Source: CAJCIS01 sp965276755 (lineage in GTDB: Bacteria > Pseudomonadota > Alphaproteobacteria > Acetobacterales > Acetobacteraceae). Taken from it: a stretch of DNA of 64,000 nucleotides. Below, in pieces: positions 60,714-64,000 of this stretch. Position 1 is the stretch's first letter, and each line of letters opens with the position of its first letter. The stretch lies in assembly GCA_965276755.1 (NCBI GenBank), contig OZ255625.1, positions 3,658,001 through 3,722,000 on the forward strand, read 5' to 3'. The notes under the pieces were generated by a model. That model saw only the letters and a list, made by a program, of their open reading frames with translations, had not been told where the DNA came from and did not search any database. Made by a program: the position numbers and the translations under genes.

Positions 60714-61196
60714 ATGAAAGCAAGGACAATTGCCGCGATTGCGACAGCCGCTTCGCTGGCGGCCCTTGCCGTCGCACTCGGCTCGGAGCGCTTCATGGGC
60801 CTCATCCCCTGCGCGCTCTGCTACGTCGAGCGCTGGCCGTACCGCGCCGGCATAGCGCTGGGCCTGCTCGGCCTGCTGATCCCCTCCCGCGCCCTGTGCT
60901 GGCTCATGCTCGCCACCTTCCTGGCCGCCGCCACCGCCGCCGGCGTGCACGTGGGAGTCGAGCAGCACTGGTGGCCCAGCCCGCTGCCGCAATGCTCCGC
61001 CCCCAACCTTGCTGGCCTGACATCGGCCGAGCGCTTCGCCCGCATGCCAGACCACCCCACCAAATCCTGCGAGGACCCGGACTACCCGATCCCCGCCATT
61101 CCGCTGACCTTCGCCCAGGCCAACCTGGCCTACGCCCTGGCGGTCAGCGCCGGCCTCTCCATCTTGCTGACACGGCGAGCACGGAGAAGACGATGA
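60714..61196 (+). CDS. dsbB: disulfide bond formation protein DsbB
   Basis: 160 residues, four membrane helices. The quinone-side pair is Cys33 and Cys36 (PCALCYVERWPY) and the DsbA-facing pair lies in PLPQCSAP and KSCEDPDYPIP. It reoxidises periplasmic thiol oxidase and passes electrons to quinone. No dsbA is in the window. Its start directly follows a family B half repeat; its stop overlaps the coq7 start (ATGA). Confidence 0.9.
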   Translation: MKARTIAAIATAASLAALAVALGSERFMGLIPCALCYVERWPYRAGIALGLLGLLIPSRALCWLMLATFLAAATAAGVHVGVEQHWWPSPLPQCSAPNLAGLTSAERFARMPDHPTKSCEDPDYPIPAIPLTFAQANLAYALAVSAGLSILLTRRARRRR

Positions 61197-61726
61197 CCCT
61201 ACCAGGCGATCCCACCAACGCAGCCCGCATCCAAGCCTTCATCCGCGTCGATCACGCCGGCGAATACGGCGCACGCCGTATCTACCAGGGCCAGATCGCC
61301 GTGCTCGGCCGCGGCCCTAAAGGCGACATCCTGCGCCAGATGCAGGCGCAGGAGGAGGTGCACCTGGCCACCTTCTCGGACCTGGTCGCCCGCCGCCGCG
61401 TGCGCCCCACGGCCCTCCTGCCGCTCTGGCACATCGCCGGCTACGCGCTGGGTGCGGTCACCGCCGCCATGGGCACGCGCGCCGCCATGGCCTGCACCGT
61501 CGCCGTCGAAGAAGCCATCGATGAGCACTACAGCGCCCAACACGCCGCCCTCGGCGAGGACGAAGCCGATCTGCGCGACACGATCGAAAAGTTCCGCGCC
61601 GAGGAATTGGAGCACCGCGATATTGGCCTCGAGCACGAGGCGGAGCTTACGCCGGGCTACCGGCTGCTGACCGCGGTCATCAAGCGGGGGTGCAAGGTGG
61701 CGATTGCGGTAAGCGAGAAAATCTAG
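61193..61726 (+). CDS. coq7: demethoxyubiquinone hydroxylase Coq7
   Basis: 177 residues, a diiron ferritin-like protein. Ligand motifs: RVDHAGEYGA, QAQEEVHLATF (E-E-x-H), AVEEAIDEHY, and FRAEELEHRDIGLEHE. It performs the last ring hydroxylation of ubiquinone synthesis at the inner membrane. Coupled to dsbB by a four-base overlap; both proteins work with the quinone pool, which may explain the pairing (inference). Confidence 0.94.
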   Translation: MTLPGDPTNAARIQAFIRVDHAGEYGARRIYQGQIAVLGRGPKGDILRQMQAQEEVHLATFSDLVARRRVRPTALLPLWHIAGYALGAVTAAMGTRAAMACTVAVEEAIDEHYSAQHAALGEDEADLRDTIEKFRAEELEHRDIGLEHEAELTPGYRLLTAVIKRGCKVAIAVSEKI

Positions 61727-61727
61727 A

Positions 61728-61772
61728 AAGGCTGGGGGACGCGCGCCGCGCCCCCCAAGACCCCCCGTCGAA
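61728..61772. repeat. family B half repeat
   Basis: AGGCTGGGGGACGCGCGCCG ... AAGACCCCCCGTC, a half unit with a GCGCGC inner module, between convergent genes. Confidence 0.7.
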
Positions 61773-61775
61773 TAT

Positions 61776-62312
61776 TTATTGGACCAGGCGCTCACCAGCG
61801 GCGTTTCCGGTAACCTCCTGGAACTGATTGCCGTTCGTGTCATAGAATTTGGCGTCGAACGGTCCGGTATAGCCGTTACCGTCGGCGGAGACGGTGCTGG
61901 TCTGCGTGATGTTGAGCGTACCGAGCCAATTGCCGTTGGCGTCATAGAGCCAAGTGACGTGCGTCGTCAGCTCGTTGGCGCCGCCTTGCCGCTTCCAGGC
62001 GCCGACGCAGAGATCGCCGGTGGCAGGCGGGAATTTGCCGAGCTCGTTTTCCGACCCATCGCGAACCCAGGTGTCGAAACCCTCCATGAACAGAGTGCCG
62101 TCACTCGCTGTGCGCACATCATGCCACAATCCCACGATGGAACCCTGCCGTGCGCCGCCGTGGTGGTTCTTCGCCAGCATGGCAGCCGGCAAGGCGGCCG
62201 GCGCCACGTGCTTGCCATAGTCTTTGTTGAGCAACGGATTGCACGCCTGCGCCTGCATGGCCGTGCCGGCAACCGCCGCGGTTGCAAGTGCTGCGAGTAG
62301 TGTACGCGTCAT
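61776..62312 (-). CDS. exported hypothetical protein
   Basis: 178 residues. Signal peptide MTRTLLAALATAAVAGTAMQ, cleaved near AQA, then Cys and a beta-rich domain (GSIVGLWHDVRTASDGTLFM; TTHVTWLYDANGNWLGTLNI; GYTGPFDAKFYDTNGNQFQE) that resembles small lipocalin-like secreted proteins of unknown function. A GGGGAG site precedes the ATG 62312. No functional link to its neighbours is seen. Confidence 0.7.
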   Translation of the reverse strand: MTRTLLAALATAAVAGTAMQAQACNPLLNKDYGKHVAPAALPAAMLAKNHHGGARQGSIVGLWHDVRTASDGTLFMEGFDTWVRDGSENELGKFPPATGDLCVGAWKRQGGANELTTHVTWLYDANGNWLGTLNITQTSTVSADGNGYTGPFDAKFYDTNGNQFQEVTGNAAGERLVQ

Positions 62313-62579
62313 GATAAAAACTCCCCATCGTTTTGGCGCCATCATTGGCGCCGCCGGTCAGCCTTGCCGTCACCCCCGCAAGCCCGGCTTTGTCCGCGCC
62401 GCCGACATCGCCTAAACTCTGCCGGACCGAGCCGTCCGGAGACCTTGCATGTCGTTGGCGCAGTGGCCGCCCTTGCCCGTGATCGTGCTTTGGCTGACGC
62501 CCCGATTGGGCCGCGTTCGCTCCCGGTGCGAAAGGACGGCACGCCGGAGAAATGCCGACTTTCCGCCGACCGAAGACCG

Positions 62580-64000
62580 ATGACCGGCCGCATCGAACCG
62601 GCCAAGCCCATCGAGGCCATCAATCTTGCCGCAATCCCCGATTTTCAACTCGGCGTCTTGCGGGTCCAGCCATCGTTACGGCGTGTCACCGCGGCCGGGC
62701 GGGAGGAACCGGTCGAACCCCGCGTCATGCAGGCGCTGATCGCATTGGCCGAGGCAGCCGGCGCGGTCGTGTCGCGGGACGCGCTGATCGATCGCTGCTG
62801 GGACGGGCGGATCGTTGGCGAGGACGCCATCAACCGCTGCATCGCCAAAGTGCGCCGGGTGGCCGAGATCGTCGAACCTGCGGCCTTCGCCATCGAGACG
62901 GTGTCCAAGGTCGGCTATCGGCTGCAGGTGCCCCGCGCAGGCGAGGAGATCGCGTCAGCATCCCCTCGAACGTTGAGTGAGAGTGCACCCGAACCAGGCG
63001 GCGGATGGCGCGTAGGATGGCGGGAGGCGGGAATTGCGGCGTTTGTCGCAGCCGTCGCTTTGGCCGTCAGTGTGGTCACCTGGCGACCGGCGGTGCCGCT
63101 GGCCAGAGCGCCCGCATCGCTAGAAGCGGCATCTTTCAATCCACCGCCACATTCGGTCGCTGTCCTCGCCTTCGCCAATCTGAGCAACGATCCCGCCCAG
63201 GAGTATCTGTCGGACGGTTTTGCCGAAGCGCTGATCGATGTTCTGAGCCGCATCGATCAGTTGCGCGTCACGGCGCGCACCTCCTCCTTCACATTCAAAA
63301 GCCACGCCGCCACGATCGAGGAGATCGGCCGCAAGCTGAACGTGGGCGCCGTGCTGGAGGGAAGCCTGCGCAGGCAGGGCACGCAACTGCGCATCGATGC
63401 GCATCTGAGCGATGCGCGCACCGGTTTTACCCTATGGTCCCAATCCTACGATCGCCAGACCGCGGACATGCTGAAGCTCCAGGATGAGATCGCGGGCGAC
63501 GTGGCCGAGGCATTGCAGGTCAAACTCGTGGATACCGACGCGGCCGGGCGCAGCCTTGGCGGTACGACGAACCCGCTCGCCTTCGACGCCTACCTGCGCG
63601 GCGAACAGCATGTGCGGGCGATGGCCGAAGGCGCGCAGGCCGCTCTCGCAGAATTCAGGACGGCCATTGCACTCGACCCCAACTTCGCATTGGCGCAGAG
63701 CAGATTGGCCTTCGTTCTCGTCATGATCGGCCAATACTCTGCCAAAGACGACAAGTACCGGGCCATGATGGCCGAAGCGCGGCGTGCCGCCGAACGAGCC
63801 ATTGCCCTCGCACCCGGGCTTGGGATGGCCCATTCGAATCTGGCCATGGTCGTGCGTAACGAAGTTACCGATATGAACGCGGCGTGGATCGAAGCCGCGC
63901 GGGCCAAAGAGCTCGCGCCGGGGAGTGCCATTGTCCAGACGCAGTATGCCTCGATTGCCGCCACCGTCGGCCGGACCGAGGAGGCCATCAGGGCCGCCAA
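62580..64000 (+). CDS. winged-helix/TPR transcriptional regulator (CadC-like), 3' end outside window
   Basis: At least 473 residues; the frame is open to the window edge. Residues about 20-120 form an OmpR-type winged helix (RVMQALIALAEAAGAVVSRD; EDAINRCIAKVRRVAEIV), then a membrane segment (IAAFVAAVALAVSVVTW). A periplasmic beta-domain follows (VAVLAFANLSNDPAQEYLSD; VGAVLEGSLRRQG) and TPR units start near residue 350. This layout is a membrane-bound regulator that senses outside signals. The start is ATG 62580; no ribosome site is obvious. Confidence 0.82.
   Translation, partial: MTGRIEPAKPIEAINLAAIPDFQLGVLRVQPSLRRVTAAGREEPVEPRVMQALIALAEAAGAVVSRDALIDRCWDGRIVGEDAINRCIAKVRRVAEIVEPAAFAIETVSKVGYRLQVPRAGEEIASASPRTLSESAPEPGGGWRVGWREAGIAAFVAAVALAVSVVTWRPAVPLARAPASLEAASFNPPPHSVAVLAFANLSNDPAQEYLSDGFAEALIDVLSRIDQLRVTARTSSFTFKSHAATIEEIGRKLNVGAVLEGSLRRQGTQLRIDAHLSDARTGFTLWSQSYDRQTADMLKLQDEIAGDVAEALQVKLVDTDAAGRSLGGTTNPLAFDAYLRGEQHVRAMAEGAQAALAEFRTAIALDPNFALAQSRLAFVLVMIGQYSAKDDKYRAMMAEARRAAERAIALAPGLGMAHSNLAMVVRNEVTDMNAAWIEAARAKELAPGSAIVQTQYASIAATVGRTEEAIRAA

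Noticed and set aside
59374..60717. 447-residue plus-strand open frame over gltX
   Set aside because: Arg/Pro/His-rich shadow of gltX, with no known motifs.
1..64000. CRISPR array
   Set aside because: No set of equally spaced direct repeats with unique spacers was seen; the repeats are scattered palindromes.

Overview
The window is GC-rich, densely coded chromosomal DNA, most likely from an alphaproteobacterium and probably from the Acetobacteraceae/Rhodospirillales side. The reasons are the order 4.5S SRP RNA - dnaX - ybaB - recR, the order trpG-trpD-trpC-moaC-moeA-lexA followed later by gltX, a lexA promoter box of the alphaproteobacterial direct-repeat type, a Coq7-type ubiquinone hydroxylase, and non-coding repeats of a kind seen between genes in acetic-acid-bacteria relatives. 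The species cannot be named from this alone.

Layout. 1-5.1 kb: an HxlR/SDR divergent pair, then a MarR-EmrA-EmrB drug-efflux operon and a small hypothetical gene. 5.2-10.3 kb: a secreted lyase-like propeller, then SRP RNA, dnaX, ybaB, recR and an aldose epimerase. 10.5-13.8 kb: a PspB-like/DUF2807 pair, a secreted HAF-repeat protein and an alpha/beta hydrolase. 13.8-22.1 kb: an Nramp-like transporter, cysS, a DUF305 protein, a TrmJ-like methyltransferase, a short glycosyltransferase operon and two acyl-CoA dehydrogenases. 22.3-28.8 kb: topA, dprA, an exported protein, a Clp-fold protease and a small monooxygenase-like protein. 28.9-33.7 kb: tRNA-Gly and kdpFABC, with an extra small membrane ORF ahead of kdpF. 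33.9-39.4 kb: a DUF1302 protein, a YCF48-like propeller and an RND/MMPL transporter. 39.5-44 kb: motB-motA, an ArnT-like glycosyltransferase and a sensor kinase. 44.2-50 kb: an operon of two glycogen-debranching-like enzymes around a glycosyltransferase. 50.1-55.3 kb: trpGDC-moaC-moeA-lexA. 55.3-59.2 kb: an accessory island with a broken TetR-like gene, a truncated integrase and a single-chain restriction-modification enzyme of lower GC. 59.2-64 kb: gltX, dsbB, coq7, a secreted protein and the start of a winged-helix/TPR regulator that runs off the window.

The most distinctive non-gene feature is a dense set of palindromic intergenic repeats: (A) AT-rich hairpins with compensating base changes, often in inverted pairs inside operons; (B) GC-rich dyads of about 100 bp, or half units, some carrying an inner palindrome and one forming a perfect 54-bp palindrome; (C) a second GC-rich dyad present twice. 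Several genes start right against these repeats with non-ATG codons. No stretch above about 300 bp lacks a gene, pseudogene, RNA or repeat. I saw no CRISPR array, rRNA or complete insertion sequence.
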